A DNA stretch of 64,000 nt from Phyto melanocephala. Taxonomy: Eukaryota; Arthropoda; Insecta; Diptera; Rhinophoridae. A model generated the notes under the pieces. The model ran no database searches, was not told where the DNA came from, and was given only the letters and a program-made list of their open reading frames with translations. Both the position numbers and the translations under genes were made by a program. Below are positions 34,701 to 47,175 of the stretch, in pieces. The DNA lies in contig OW799237.1 in assembly GCA_941918925.1 (NCBI GenBank), forward strand, positions 2,585,201-2,649,200. Reading direction: 5' to 3'. How positions within the stretch are numbered: position 1 is the first letter of the stretch; the number at the start of each line of letters is the position of its first letter.

Positions 34701-36439
34701 GTGGAAGAGTTTCCAGCATGACAGGACAAGTAAGTTCTTTTTAAATATTCTAAGTAATGATGCATTCTTTACAAATTTAAAAAAACGCTTTTCAGCAACT
34801 ATTTCCACCACAAAATAAAGTATCGCTGGCCTCTCCTAATCAGGGTGTTTGGGATATGCGTGGCAAGCAATTTTTCACCGGTGTAGAGATTAGAGTTTGG
34901 GCTATAGCCTGTTTTGCCCCACAACGTACAGTTAGAGAGGATGCTTTGCGTAATTTTACCCAACAACTGCAAAAGATCTCAAATGATGCGGGTATGCCCA
35001 TTATAGGACAGCCCTGTTTCTGTAAATATGCTACTGGGCCAGATCAAGTAGAGCCAATGTTTAAATATTTAAAACAATCATTTGCTAGTTTACAATTGGT
35101 AGTTGTTGTTTTGCCAGGAAAAACGCCTGTTTATGGTAAGATTTATTATTGTTTTGCAACATAATTGATAATACTAAATTATTTTTTTTATTTATAGCTG
35201 AGGTAAAACGTGTAGGTGATACTGTTTTGGGCATGGCTACTCAATGTGTACAAGCTAAAAATGTAAATAAGACATCGCCGCAAACTCTTTCCAATTTATG
35301 TCTAAAAATCAACGTAAAATTGGGTGGCATAAATTCGATTTTAGTACCCTCCATACGTCCAAAGGTCTTTAACGAACCTGTAATTTTCCTCGGTGCCGAT
35401 GTTACCCATCCACCAGCTGGGGATAATAAAAAACCCTCAATTGCTGCAGTAGTTGGCTCAATGGATGCTCATCCCTCTCGATATGCCGCCACCGTACGTG
35501 TGCAGCAACATCGCCAAGAAATTATACAAGAACTTTCAAGTATGGTTCGTGAATTGTTAATCATGTTCTACAAGTCTACTGGCGGCTATAAACCCCATCG
35601 TATTATTCTCTATCGCGATGGCGTTTCCGAAGGTCAATTCCCCCATGTACTTCAACATGAACTAACAGCCATACGTGAGGCCTGCATAAAATTAGAAGCT
35701 GAATATCGACCAGGTATTACGTTTATTGTCGTACAAAAACGTCATCACACCAGGCTATTTTGTGCCGAAAAGAAAGAACAAAGTGGTAAATCTGGCAATA
35801 TACCGGCCGGTACAACTGTCGATGTTGGAATAACACATCCTACGGAGTTTGATTTCTATTTGTGCAGTCACCAAGGCATACAGGTAAGAATCAAATATTT
35901 GTATTTTATTTTTCATTTGATGTATTTAATTTAATTTGTTATTAAGGGCACAAGTCGACCATCGCATTATCACGTTTTGTGGGATGATAACCACTTCGAT
36001 TCAGATGAGCTGCAATGTCTAACATATCAATTATGTCATACATATGTACGTTGCACTAGATCAGTTTCTATACCTGCTCCGGCATATTATGCACATTTAG
36101 TTGCTTTTAGAGCAAGGTAAGTTTTAACGTTTTATTAATGTTCTTATAGGTATAAAGGAAAAAAAACCATTTTCTATTAAAAATTTAAATAAAAATAAAA
36201 TAAATTAATAACAAATAAATAAATTATAAAAGTATAAATGAAAAATATATCTCTTTTAAAAATGTTAATATATCGCCGTCAAACCAAACATTTTTTACAG
36301 ATATCATTTGGTGGAAAAAGAACATGACTCTGGTGAGGGTTCTCACCAAAGTGGCTGTTCTGAAGATCGAACGCCAGGAGCAATGGCTAGAGCCATTACT
36401 GTACATGCGGATACCAAAAAGGTTATGTACTTTGCTTAA
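28717..36439 (+). CDS. AGO1: Argonaute-1, microRNA effector
   Basis: AGO1 binds microRNAs and is the core of the cytoplasmic silencing complex. Nine coding exons are read: 28717-28735, 31871-31945, 33192-33977, 34033-34255, 34318-34729, 34796-35135, 35198-35883, 35947-36116 and 36301-36439. All borders are GT...AG with matching phases, giving 949 residues, the length expected of the short fly isoform. A Gln/Ser/Ala-rich N-terminus precedes the N domain; PAZ is about 320-440, MID about 530-670 and PIWI about 670-910. The slicer tetrad is complete: D686 (GADVTHPP), E726 (HRQEIIQE), D759 (YRDGVSEGQ) and H897 (YYAHLVAF). The C-terminus ends MYFA. Intron 1 (3.1 kb) contains a Tc1-like relic. A second first exon lies at 26956. 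The gene appears intact. Confidence 0.97.
28736..29288 (+). other. AGO1 intron 1, proximal part, with 35-bp tandem duplication
   Basis: Intronic A+T-rich DNA. At 28789-28852 a 35-bp unit beginning TTCGTCTCCCTTTTACGACT occurs twice head to tail, the second copy diverging slightly at its end. Nothing else was recognised. Confidence 0.5.
29289..29390 (-). repeat. AAAT-tailed retroelement 3' end fragment, copy 3
   Basis: On + it begins with (TTAT)n (29289-29316), then CAATTCCGTAATATAAAGCC and ACAAAGGCC. On the minus strand this is a 3' end with an AAAT tail. The body beyond about 29390 is not recognisable. An ACTAT-rich simple repeat follows at 29400-29490. Confidence 0.5.
29391..29839. other. 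AGO1 intron 1, simple repeats
   Basis: ATACTATACTAT-type simple repeat at 29400-29490, then A+T-rich intronic DNA and a (TACA)n tract directly before the Tc1-like element. Confidence 0.45.
29840..31441 (+). mobile_element. Tc1-like (DD34E) transposon relic in AGO1 intron 1
   Basis: Ends CACATATGGCCATTAAAATA (left) and CACATGGGCCATTAAAATAG (complement of right) are inverted repeats continuing to GGTAC, with TA outside both ends. Inner repeats GGCCAATAAAATAGGTAC (30042-30059) and its inverted match GTACCTATTTTTATGGCC (31233-31250) lie about 200 bp inside. Each end therefore carries two related sites, as in Tc1-family elements with IR/DR organisation. The element is 1,602 bp and in the same orientation as AGO1. 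Confidence 0.88.
30174..31165 (+). pseudogene. Decayed Tc1-like transposase
   Basis: A paired-like N-terminus starts at 30174 ([20 protein letters not shown]). The frame shifts near 30340-30370, where [19 protein letters not shown] continues, and again near 30590, where [11 protein letters not shown] is seen with the first catalytic Asp. In-frame stops follow (TGA and TAA around 30640-30670, TAG at 30917). The C-terminal part reads [10 protein letters not shown], then [12 protein letters not shown] and [14 protein letters not shown]. The second catalytic position, normally the first Asp of a DND motif, is Glu here (ENDPKH), with 34 residues to the PIE glutamate when the TAG is counted as a residue. 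At least two frameshifts and three stops make it non-functional. Confidence 0.85.
31442..31870 (+). other. AGO1 intron 1, distal part
   Basis: Very A+T-rich intronic sequence with long T-rich runs before the acceptor at 31870. Nothing else was recognised. Confidence 0.5.
31946..33191 (+). other. AGO1 intron 2
   Basis: A 1.25-kb intron, mostly A+T-rich. The segment 32255-32330 is less biased (GCTGTTTTCATCGGCAGC), but no exon can be supported there. Confidence 0.5.
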
Positions 36440-38559
36440 ATTTACATACAACTCAAAATCTATTCTTTTATTTTTAAAATCTGTTAAACGGTCTCTCTCA
36501 AAACACTCTTATGAAAGAACAAAATGCCAAAAATTGAAAAAAAAAATAACTTAAATTTACGACAAAAAATTTTCAAATAACTCAATACAAACACAAAGTA
36601 TTTTTGAAAAAATAAAATTAGCAAAAGAAATGAAGAAACAGTACAATAATTAATTAAAATTGTTAAAAAAAAATTAAAAAAGTTTCTTTAAATAAAAAGA
36701 ATAATTACTAAATTTTAATTGAAAAGAAAGTGAAAAAATACACACAACAACAAACAACACATCCAATATTTTATAATTTAGTATTTAAGTTTTAAATATT
36801 ATTCAATTGAAAACAAAACAAAAGTAAACAATTTAAGCATTTTATAATATTTAGAGTTATAAAACAACCAACCAACAAACACAAATTTAAAAAACAAAAT
36901 ACGGATTTGCTGAAATTATGTATTGAAAATATTAGGAAAAATGTTCAATCAACATAAATATAAAAAGAAACAAAAATTTAAAAGAAATATGTGGTGAATA
37001 GGGAACAATAATGAAGCTAAAAAAGAGAGCGCATGTATAATTTTCTTTTCTTTCCTTTTTTTTACAAATACAAATTTAGTTTTAAACCAAAGTTTTAGTT
37101 TATTCTCATTCATTTTAATTATTGTTATTTTTGTTTTTTCTTTTTCTTATACATATGTGTATGTTTTTAAAGCGCTCTTTGATTTAAAAACTTTCGTTGC
37201 ACCAAAAATTATATTAAACGGAATATAATGCAATTATTTTCAATTTAATTTAAATTTAAATACATTTTTTTTTTGGTGTAGCTGTCATATATATTTTAAA
37301 AATATATTTGTGAACAATCTGTAATTACCAATAATTTTATTTAAAAATAAAATATTTATATACAAATAAGCATATTTATATGTGTCTAAACATATATTTA
37401 CTTACCAAAACCCTCGAAAATAAACTAATGCAATATACAATATTCTATTATAATGTTTTAAGCATATTACTTACACAAAGAAGTAGCTATCCGACTTTCA
37501 TTTAGTTTTCCTTACAATAGCTACAAATGCAAAATACAATAAATACAACATTTTAATCAATGGCCTGCCTGACAAATCTTATATAGCCTTCAGCACAATC
37601 AATCACTTTAATTCAATATTTTATAGTTGAGTATTGACATGTAAATTATTCCAAATACTATCCCCATTAGTTAGCTTATTTTTTATGATAAGTCTTTAGC
37701 AAAATCACACGGTAACAGCCAAGGATATTTATGTTTTAAGTATATAGTTTAAGCTAATTTTTTATTTAATTTTTTTTTTCATTTTCATTTTCATTTACAT
37801 AGTTTTAAAATGGTGTACGGGTTTTTCTTTTAATAATTTGACTCAATTACTTTTATAGTTTTAAAAAACATTTGCAAACATATAAAAATATCTCCTAACT
37901 ATTATTTTAATTAATATTGTTATTATGATTATTGAATATTTTACAAAAAAAAAAAAAAAAAAAAAGGACACAGTTGAAGTTAACATTTAATTTCTTTATT
38001 TTTAAATATGTATAAAAACTAAAATAAAAAAAAACAAAAGTTCAAGTCATATTAATATTCAAAATATATACATAAAATCAATTAATTTAATTAGCCACAA
38101 AACATTTTAATTCACTTTTAGTTTAGTTTATTTATTTTTTGCTTCTCAAATCTTTAAAATACTTACTTACAAACTAGTACTTGTAACAAATTAAAAAAAA
38201 AAAATTTGGCTGAGCCAAATCCTCCTTTATATTTATTAAATGAACATACATATTAAATTTGTGTCTGACACGTTACTTTTGCCACTTATGTAGTTCATTC
38301 TGTCTTCATAACCAAGAAAAAATTTACCAGGTCATTGGCAAGATTAGATAAAACAGGCAGCTGTTAGTGTAGGTAACTTGAGTCTATTACATTGATTGAG
38401 GAATAAACTATTACTAGTACGAAAAAAACGGAAAGAAATATTGGAAGTAGAAAAGTTGTTATCTAACTCTTCAATCGCTTCGAGGGAAGTTGTCCTAGGC
38501 AACGTTAATTTCTCATTATGAACTGGTTCAGGTAAGCACCCAGACTGCCTTATAAAGGT
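36440..38559 (+). other. AGO1 3' UTR and downstream flank
   Basis: Extremely A+T-rich and free of protein-like frames. The 3' UTR starts at 36440; its end cannot be placed because AATAAA hexamers are abundant. A homopolymer A tract occurs at about 37945-37964. Confidence 0.45.
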
Positions 38560-38880
38560 TTAAATTTCAGCAAGGCTTGGCGGCTCATTTCCGATAGTTA
38601 ATGAATGTAGTCTGCAGGCTCCGACAATTTGTATTCGTGTATTTCCTAGTGCGACCCATTGACATAGGAAGTGATATAGAATCTCCTCCTCTGCATCAAG
38701 ATAACTTCTCCAGAAGTAATTATAGGATAGTCCTATTCTCCTATAATTATTACCAAATCCTAAGTGATCCGTCAACGTAGCCACAATGTCTTTCAGCCGC
38801 TTCCTATTAAATTTCAGAAGATGCCTGGTACTCGGAGGATCGCTATAGACCATGTTATTCTTGAATAATTATTGTTGACT
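38560..38880 (-). pseudogene. Non-LTR retrotransposon ORF2 C-terminal relic
   Basis: The minus-strand translation of 38853-38560 contains NRKRLKDIVATLTDHLGFG, then RIGLSYNYFWRSYLDAEEEI, then YHFLCQWVALGNTRI. This resembles the C-terminal region of insect non-LTR retrotransposon polyproteins: a LTGH-type block followed by a CxxC...E.E..H.L..C knuckle, here with Cys residues lost. The local base composition is much richer in G+C than the flanks. Only this fragment remains. Confidence 0.55.
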
Positions 38881-41800
38881 CAACTCTACTAAAGGGTTAG
38901 CTAAAAGTCACCATAGGACTTAAAAATTATTTATTTTTTTAAATTTATTCTTTTAGCAATAAATAAAAAAAAATTAATCCAAAATATTGTATATTTCAAC
39001 ACGTTGATTCGAATAATATCAAGACGTTTTTTAATCGCCGCTATTCTAGATGTAGACTTTTTTGTTGTTGTTGTTTTTAAATAAACATCAATTTGATTCT
39101 ACATCGACATCACTTTGTATCTACATTGACATCACTTGGACAGCAATTTAGTGATCTGTATCTTTTAAGTGTTAATTTTTCGTTAAACAAAAAGCACATA
39201 ACTAATGTCGGAAGCAAACAACAAAGTCATGTTGACTTTAAAACGACAACGACATCGAAAACTTTAATAAGGGCAAAAAAATTAAATAAAATTTGATCTC
39301 CACTATTCGAACTATGAAATTTTTGTATAATTTTTATGTTAACTAAGAATTTCCGATTCATATTTTACTCAAATTTTGTTAGCGACAATCCTAAAATGCA
39401 AACACAACGTTAACGTTTTTGATAACTCTTTTAATTACACAGACTACATTAAAAAATTTTTGTTTTGTTCAAAATGTTCCCCCGGATGTTTTATTGACCC
39501 GTATGTAGAATCGATGATGTAAGTAATTTTTAGACTTTGCACAAAAACATTTGTTCATATAGATTTAAATGCAAAATTCTAAACAGAAGCTTTAGTCGGC
39601 CCGGCCTTTAGGTTAAGATTTTTAAAGCATACGATGTCAAAAGTAAAAATACTCAGAAGTCACACTTTTGCTATGAAATGCTGTCCCCAAAAAATCTAAG
39701 GTCATTATTATAAGCAATGTTAGATCTATAAAGTACTTGGAAAAAACTATGTGGCGTAACGTTAACAAAATCCTTGGTGTAAAAAATAGTTGATATTAAA
39801 GAAAATTCGATTACATTTAATGCTATAACTATTGACTATCCTAATGATTTTGTCCTTTTGACATCTGAATGAATGTATCTGAATAAAATTTAAAGGAAAG
39901 TAAAAAGTCAGCATGTGCCAAAAGACTAATTATAATTGTAATTTAATTGTTGAGAATCAAAATCGCTCACAATATTAATACAAAAATAAATTGGCATTAA
40001 TAATTCAAATATAATGGAGGATTTACGCAGATAATTTAATATATTTTCTCACTCCTATCTTAAATTTATATTCATATAAGCAGGCCCTCAATAAAAAAGT
40101 GAATCTTATAAATGATAGATATACTAAAATGCACTGTATTTTAATAATTATTTTCTATTTTTTTTTTTAAATAAATTTTTTTTTTAAATATGAACAGGAA
40201 CAATTTTCGAATTAGAACATTTCACTTTATAAAACGAAACAAAAAATGCTATATAATTTTGATAAAAACAAAAAACAAATATATACAGTTTTAAACGTTA
40301 CGTTTTATAAAATAAGTTGCTTTATTGTTTAAAAAGAAAAATTTGTGTTAAATCGTTTAGCACAAAATTACAATCAATCAAACAAATACTTCAATTGAAT
40401 TACATTTTTATATTTTTTTGTATTTCATTTTTATAATATATATTTTTTTCTAAAAAAACACTACACAAGGGATTTAATTTAATATTTTAGATTTAAAAAT
40501 TAATTTACGAAATACATAGTTTTAACAAAACAATAAAAAAAGGCAAATAAGATATAAAATACAACATTTTACAAATAATTATTAGTACATAAAGCAAAAC
40601 AAACAAAAAACACTTTAATTAAATATATTATTTAGTAGCTTTTAAGTTTCAGCAGATTTTTTTTTTATTTTATACAAACTTCAACAACAAATTAACATAA
40701 ATCAAAACCATTAAGATAAATATTAAAAAAGAGTAAAAAAAAAAATATCATAATAGTTTTATAAAATTTGTATGTTTTAGTAATTTTTTTCATATTCTTC
40801 ATCTTAAGCATACATATTCTATTAAATTGTTTTTAAATCAAACAAGGCATTCACATAGTAATATTAACACCTAGTACGGCATGTTATTAATTAATAAGCT
40901 TCAAAAAGAAATAATCTTAAACTTTTTTGCATTAAAAAAAATTAAATTTATAAACAAAATTACAATTATATGTGATTTATTATCAAAATAGTGAATAAAA
41001 AATACTATAATAGCAACACAAGAGAACAACCAATACTTACTTTAAAAGCGTAAAAAAACAGATTATTCAGAAAAAGGTTTCTTTAAATTAGTAAAAAAAA
41101 AAATTATAACTGTAATTTTAGCTACTACAATTAACATAAAAAATTTACAAAAAAAAATATTTTAAACTCATAAATTAAAGATGCTTCAATATTAATAATG
41201 TAAAAAAAATATCAAGTCTTCTTAATAAATAAAAAAAAAAAATCTATGTTCATATAATTTTAATGAAAACTGTTTTTTTATATAAAATTTAATATTCAAG
41301 AGGTTAGAATAAAAGGTTGTCATACAATATTATTTGTAATACAATAGACAACACAATTCGACAAAATAAAAACATTTTATTTATAAAAATTCTTTTTAAA
41401 AAAAAATTTTTGAAAATATGATTTTAAGAATTTCCGCGTTTGGCAGTAAATTATTCCGTCGTAGTATTCTAAAAAACAGGCAAACTTTATTTTGACTAAA
41501 TCCTCCTGTAGTATATCTTGGATACTGAAAATACAAGTGTAATTTTTTTAACATTCAATATAAAAATTGATAAAAAAAATATATAAAAAATTAGTTTTGC
41601 GTAAGTATAAATTGAAAATTATTTAACAAATTTAATACTTCGCACTTGATCAGCAAGAGGTTATTAATTCGAAATTTAAAATGATATATTTATATTTTAT
41701 TCGAACTTTTACTATATATTAAATTTTGAATGTGAACCATTTTTTATTTTGGCTTAAGTTCATTTATTCTTTCATTTAATTTTATAATTCAAATTTAATT

Positions 41801-44800
41801 AAATTGTAACCATTTTTAGGAATTTTCGTTCTAAAATTATTTCCGATATTAGCCGAGTGAAATGGATCGAGATATATAGAGATTCTAATTAGAATTTCAA
41901 AATTTACCGTAATTACCCCCTGACTCTCTGGATCAAAATTGCTTTCATATTTTGTAATTCTTAACTTATGAAACAATAAGATCTTTGCATGTTCTGTTCT
42001 TTTATTGTATTTAGGATAAGTTAAGAAAGGTTTAAGAAATAATAGTTTATTTATTTGTTTTACAAATTCAGTTCCTTGTCTAAATAACAATTTATTAAGA
42101 AGATTTGATAACTTGCGTTTTTTAATGACATGAAATCAGACTGTGTTAAAAAAAGGGAATAATAGTTATCATTGAAACAACACAATATTTCATAATATTA
42201 TACATATTTCTTAGTGTAACATTTAGTGTATTTTTAATATTATAAGCAAAAGAAGTAAAATTTAAAAACTCTTAGGAAATTATGAAACAAAAAAACCAAC
42301 TTAACAATTATAATTATTAAGTAAATATAATAATTATCTTAATTTTCCTAAATCATATCTTACGATATCCTACCTATAAACTTTAAAAAAAAAACACTCA
42401 CATTTAACAAACTTATTTTAATTTTCAATTTGTATTATCAAAAGCCAAAAATGTTAACAAATCAAAATTGTGTATTCCAAGCAATTACTTACTTCCATTT
42501 CCGTTTTCCCTTATTTCAAATAAAAATACAAAAATTAAATAATGTTATGTTAAATTTGATTATTTCTTTATTAACCCATATCACAATCTAAAATGAAAAT
42601 ATGATTACAATTAATCGCTATGTATTTGTAATTTAAATAACATACAGTGTATCTAATTTAAAAACGTAAATTATTAATTAAGTGTTTATTATTATTTTAA
42701 ATTTTACATTTCTAAACACAAAATTACACTGTAGCAGTGGCCGGGTCGTTAAACTGCAGACTTCACTAAAAATGGCATCTTGAAAATCAAAATTGATATT
42801 GTAGTTACTCTTGTTCTACTGTCGTTATAATAAATAAAGCATGTTCAAATAAAATCTGGCGAGGTAATGGCTTATGATGTTTCCTTGTATAAAAAAATAA
42901 CAATTTGATCCCAAAAACTCGGGAAAATTTTAACTGTTTTTTCAATGTAACGTTCACGTAATCAATTCTTTTCGTGTTGGCTGTTTTGTTTTCTTTTTTT
43001 ATTTCAAAAGATGTTAAACAATAGAAAGAATATAACTGAATTTAAAGTGAAAAATGTTACACTACATATTTACATTATGTACTGCTATCATCGCAACAGT
43101 ACCCAGTTGGCCAATTCCTTAAAGACCATACAAAATCGTTGAAGCATGGACATTCGGCATCAACAAAAATTTCGAACAAATGCCGCCAAAATCATGAAGA
43201 GAGTTGTGTACCGTAGTGAAAAAATAATGTTCGCGTATTACTTCGTATATAAGTATTTATTAAAATATTTTCTTTAATTTTTTCTTTATCGAACGTAGGT
43301 GTAAGGCGTCCCATTTTTTTCTTCTTTTATTTACACGCTTCCTCTCATAACATACAGAAAGAAATTAATACACATTCATACAATAAGCTTCAACACAACT
43401 TATTAAACACAACCTATTAAAAGCTGATGCGAGATGGTTTATTTTTAGTCAATGCGTGTGACAACTAGGCAATCGCACTGAAGACAATGCAATCATATTG
43501 ATTAACAAAGATTTCATTATTTAAAGATAATACACGACACATGCCTTCAGTGGCAAATCAAAAATTTCTTAAGACATTGATAAAGACAATATCGTCTTCG
43601 AGGTTTTTTACAACTGGGTAGTGTCTGTATTATTTATTACAGTGATGTTAGTATACAACAGTACGGTCAGAGTATTAAAATACTGTTACAGTACTTATGT
43701 GTGCACTTTACAGTAAACTTAACTTGAATATTAAAATGTCGCTGTCGCATGTAAATTTGGTTTAATACAAAATTAATTACTTTACAAAAAAAAAATCGAT
43801 GTCACTCAAAATTATAAAAAAAAATTTAACTGCTTAGTATAAGTTTAGAATCTAGTAGACAAATATTTAAAAAAAAGCAAGTAAAAACCTTAGATCAAGT
43901 TTATTATAAAAAAAGATAACAATTCTATGGATTATTAAAGTAATATAAAGGAATTGTTAATTAACGTAAAAAATTTTTCTAATGCACTTCTAAAATTTAT
44001 TTGAAATGCCGGGAATAACCTTTAAATAAGAAACAAACAAACAAAAATAGTTATATACATACATACTTATATAGAATTTAAGTTGAAAAAAAACAAGCAA
44101 AATTTACAACTTCAATATGATATTTATTAAGATTATTTAATTCAATAACAATTTTAATTTTAAATAAATAATAATAGAACTAAAATATAATAAAAAAGAA
44201 CCACGCACCAAAATTATATCCAAGCAAAATATACAATATAAAAAGCGCAATTTAATTAAAATAATCAAAATTGAAAGAAAAAAAATTATAATAAAATTAT
44301 TAATGTTAAATGTCTAAAATTTAAAAAAATAAATATGTAAATCTGGATGCAAAGAAACAAAACAATTTGTAAATTTATAAAAAGTTTATGAAAACATAAA
44401 ATTTTGTTTTATAAATTTTAAAATTGATTATGAATATGATAACAATCCTGTATTTTCAATATCTAATTACTATTACTAATTAAAAATTAAATTGGAATAT
44501 TTCTTCCCTGAAAACCGTTGACAATTATGTGTATATTTTTCATTACAATAAATAATTAGGCATTGAGAATAGAGGACTGGCTGTTAGAAATACTATGTAG
44601 TTGTCTAAATCCACCTTTTTTTATACCGAAAACGATATATGGGAATTATTGTAATTGTAAACTTTTGGTGATCTATTTTAAATGCTCTCATTATAAAATA
44701 CGTCTAAATTTGCACATTATATTATCCACATTTTATCGTACCTAAAATTATGAAAGGAGATGCTGTCTGTGTTATTATTTTTTGCAAAGTTAAAGATCCT

Positions 44801-46283
44801 AGGGGATCATTTAAACTTGTAGCAATATATTGCAGATAGAATTTATTTTCACAATTTAATGTACATAGTATGTACGTTAAAAAGTGTAAGTTTGGACCAT
44901 TGTTATAATGTTCACATTTTATTTTAACTTAATTTTTTTATAATAAAAAAAAAAAAATAAAAATAAACTCAAAAATATGGTATTTACAATACATACATTT
45001 ATAAAAAAATTATATTTTTAATATGAAAAGCAGAGAAGAATAAAGATCGAAACATGAATAAATTCAATAATTTTACAACTAAAATATATAAATACATACA
45101 TTTATTCTAAAGAATACATAATACATACGTATAAGTAAAACAAGAGACAATTAAAATACATAAAATATTAAATTAATATACCATATGTATGTATGTTAGT
45201 CTAAAGAACTGTAAAGAAAGAAATTCATATAATGAATCAAATTAATTTTTTTGATGTATTAAAATGTGAAACTAATAAAGCAAATAATCAATCATATTAA
45301 AACAAATATTATATATATGTATATATTTTTTATCAAAAAACGTGGGACTCTGGAATTTAAGGTTTACTTTACAAGAATATAAAATTATTAAATGAATTAT
45401 AGATTTTTATTGTGTATAACTGATTTTTGTCTCCAAGTTTGTCTTAGCAGTGATAAGAAGGCATCGTAATAATTATGGCTTTTTCTTAGAAGCTTAGAAA
45501 AATCTAGTTTAAAACGTAAAATAGTATGATTAACCATGTTGTCTGTCCGATATTTTCTGAAATTTCCCAGCAAATAATAACTATTATAATCATTATTTTT
45601 GTACTACGTTTAAGTAAATCAATTCCAAAGTAGCTAATATAACTTCTCAACTGTCATTTTAAATCAAAGAAAACAGCGTTAAGTTGGCTGTTGTAATATT
45701 TCTATTATTTCTGCGTGTTGAAGTTTTTTTCTTTTGTAGTTTATTTAAACAACATGTTTTTTTTATTAAATATAACTATTATTTTTTATCCTTGATGACT
45801 ACAAATTTGGCAAATGTAAATGTGTAATTGGTTTTGGTTTCTTAGCTAAACAAATTGGGATATAAATCCATGGTTTTACTATATGTTTTTACAATGTTTG
45901 GTGTAGGAATAATCATACGACATAAAAAGTGAAAACATATTAAAATAATAACCTCCTAAGTTATTTCTTTTGAGCTCTAAAATGCTTTTAGGGACTATAT
46001 TGTTTTAGAATTACATTTATAAATATTTAGAAAATGCATTCTTTATGGTAAGTATAAAAAATATACGTACATATAAATATAAAGTTATTAGTTATAGAAA
46101 AATAAAATAAAATTAGACTGACGTTCTGTTCTGTCTCTTAAAAATCGTTTGAGTGTAAAAGGGCTTAAAGTTTGTGATTGTTTCAAACTTTTAAATAAGG
46201 AACTGGAAAAAATGTTCTTGTAAGAAAATAAAAAAAATGAGGCCGTCTTTTGGGTTTTATCTTTAAACTAAAACAAAAATAAA
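38881..46283. other. Long A+T-rich gene-free stretch between AGO1 and Snx6
   Basis: About 7.4 kb with no supportable gene. A 22-bp unit TCTACATCGACATCACTTTG occurs in tandem at 39098-39141. Two less A+T-biased islands (42720-42890 and 43080-43700) have no coding frame. The second is bounded by an inverted motif, ACCCAGTTG at 43101-43109 and CAACTGGGT at 43611-43619. The open frame at 41782-42090 on the minus strand is Lys/Leu/Asn-rich and not recognised. Confidence 0.4.
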
Positions 46284-46780
46284 ACAAGTAATAGTGCTAT
46301 ATTCGGCCGTGCCGAATCTTATATACCCTTCACAACGATGAATGGTGATACAACAATAGTTTGTATCACCATTCATCTCATATGAAATACGTACATATGT
46401 TCATATAAAAAACATACATTTATAAAAATATCCCATTGTAAAGTTATAAATTTACGTATGTATGTTTTAAAAAAAATAAAAAAAATATATAAAAAAAATT
46501 AAAAAAAGAAAAAAAATAAAAATATAAATTATATATAAAATAAAAAATAAAATAAAAATGAAAAAAAATAAAAAAAAAGTAATATAAATAATATATAAAA
46601 TAAATAATAAAAAAAAATTTTTTTTGGCTCAGTTGGGATTCTATGTATGCCACTTCACTCTAACCAGTATACCACGTTTGTATTTATGTATGTTGTTGTT
46701 GTGAAAATTGTAGAAATTTCACACGTAATGACAAACCTATATATGTCTGTATACCCTTTATCACTGTGTGAAGGGTATAA
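46284..46780 (+). mobile_element. DINE-1-like element, copy 6 (+), internally deleted
   Basis: Head (ACAAGTAATAGTGCTATATT plus CGGCCGTGCCG), A/T tract, CTCAGTTGGGATTC block, then (TTG)n directly joined to GTAGAAATTTCACACGTAAT and the tail GAAGGGTATA. The 250-bp body including the CAGACGG microsatellite is missing. Confidence 0.82.
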
Positions 46781-47103
46781 AAAAAATCACGATTGACGAT
46801 GTTTGAAATGGTCAGTGCTTTGTAAGCGTGTAAATTCAAATCTATTAAAAATTCGCATTAGTGATGTTCATGAGGTGTTAAATTGTTGGGCACGACGAAG
46901 AGTTGAGGCTTTTTATTTAATAAATAGTAAGAACTGCGCTGGCGAAGTAACGGATATTTTGATAGTATTTTTTATAACTTCATCATGCATACATTTACGA
47001 CATTTCTTTTATACTTTTGTATTAAATTTTGACAAAGATAAAAAAGAAAACTATCGTACACAACTTGTCTCAAAAATTCTCTGATAAGAAAAAATAAAAC
47101 GAA
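46781..47103. other. Short intergenic DNA beside tRNA-Gln
   Basis: The open frame at 46803-47084 (93 codons) has somewhat protein-like composition but no recognised family and overlaps no splice pattern I can support. The T-rich complement just 3' of the tRNA may serve as a pol III terminator. Confidence 0.35.
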
Positions 47104-47175
47104 AGGTTCTACCGAGATTTGAACTCGGATCGCTGGATTCAAAGTCCAGAGTGCTAACCATTACACCATAGAACC
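47104..47175 (-). tRNA. tRNA-Gln (anticodon UUG)
   Basis: The minus strand folds into a complete cloverleaf. The acceptor stem GGTTCTA/TAGAACC has 7 perfect pairs, followed by a D arm with TGGTGTAATGGTTAGCA. The anticodon arm is CTGGA-CTTTGAA-TCCAG (anticodon TTG) and the T arm CCGAG-TTCAAAT-CTCGG. The discriminator base is T and there is no intron. Internal A and B boxes are intact. A run of T follows the 3' end. It matches the metazoan tRNA-Gln pattern closely. Confidence 0.96.

Noticed and set aside
46803..47084. 93-codon plus-strand frame before the tRNA
   Set aside because: Considered as a first coding exon of Snx6 (GTAAGC donor at about 46827), but the phase would create an immediate stop on joining the exon at 47753. 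No family was recognised.
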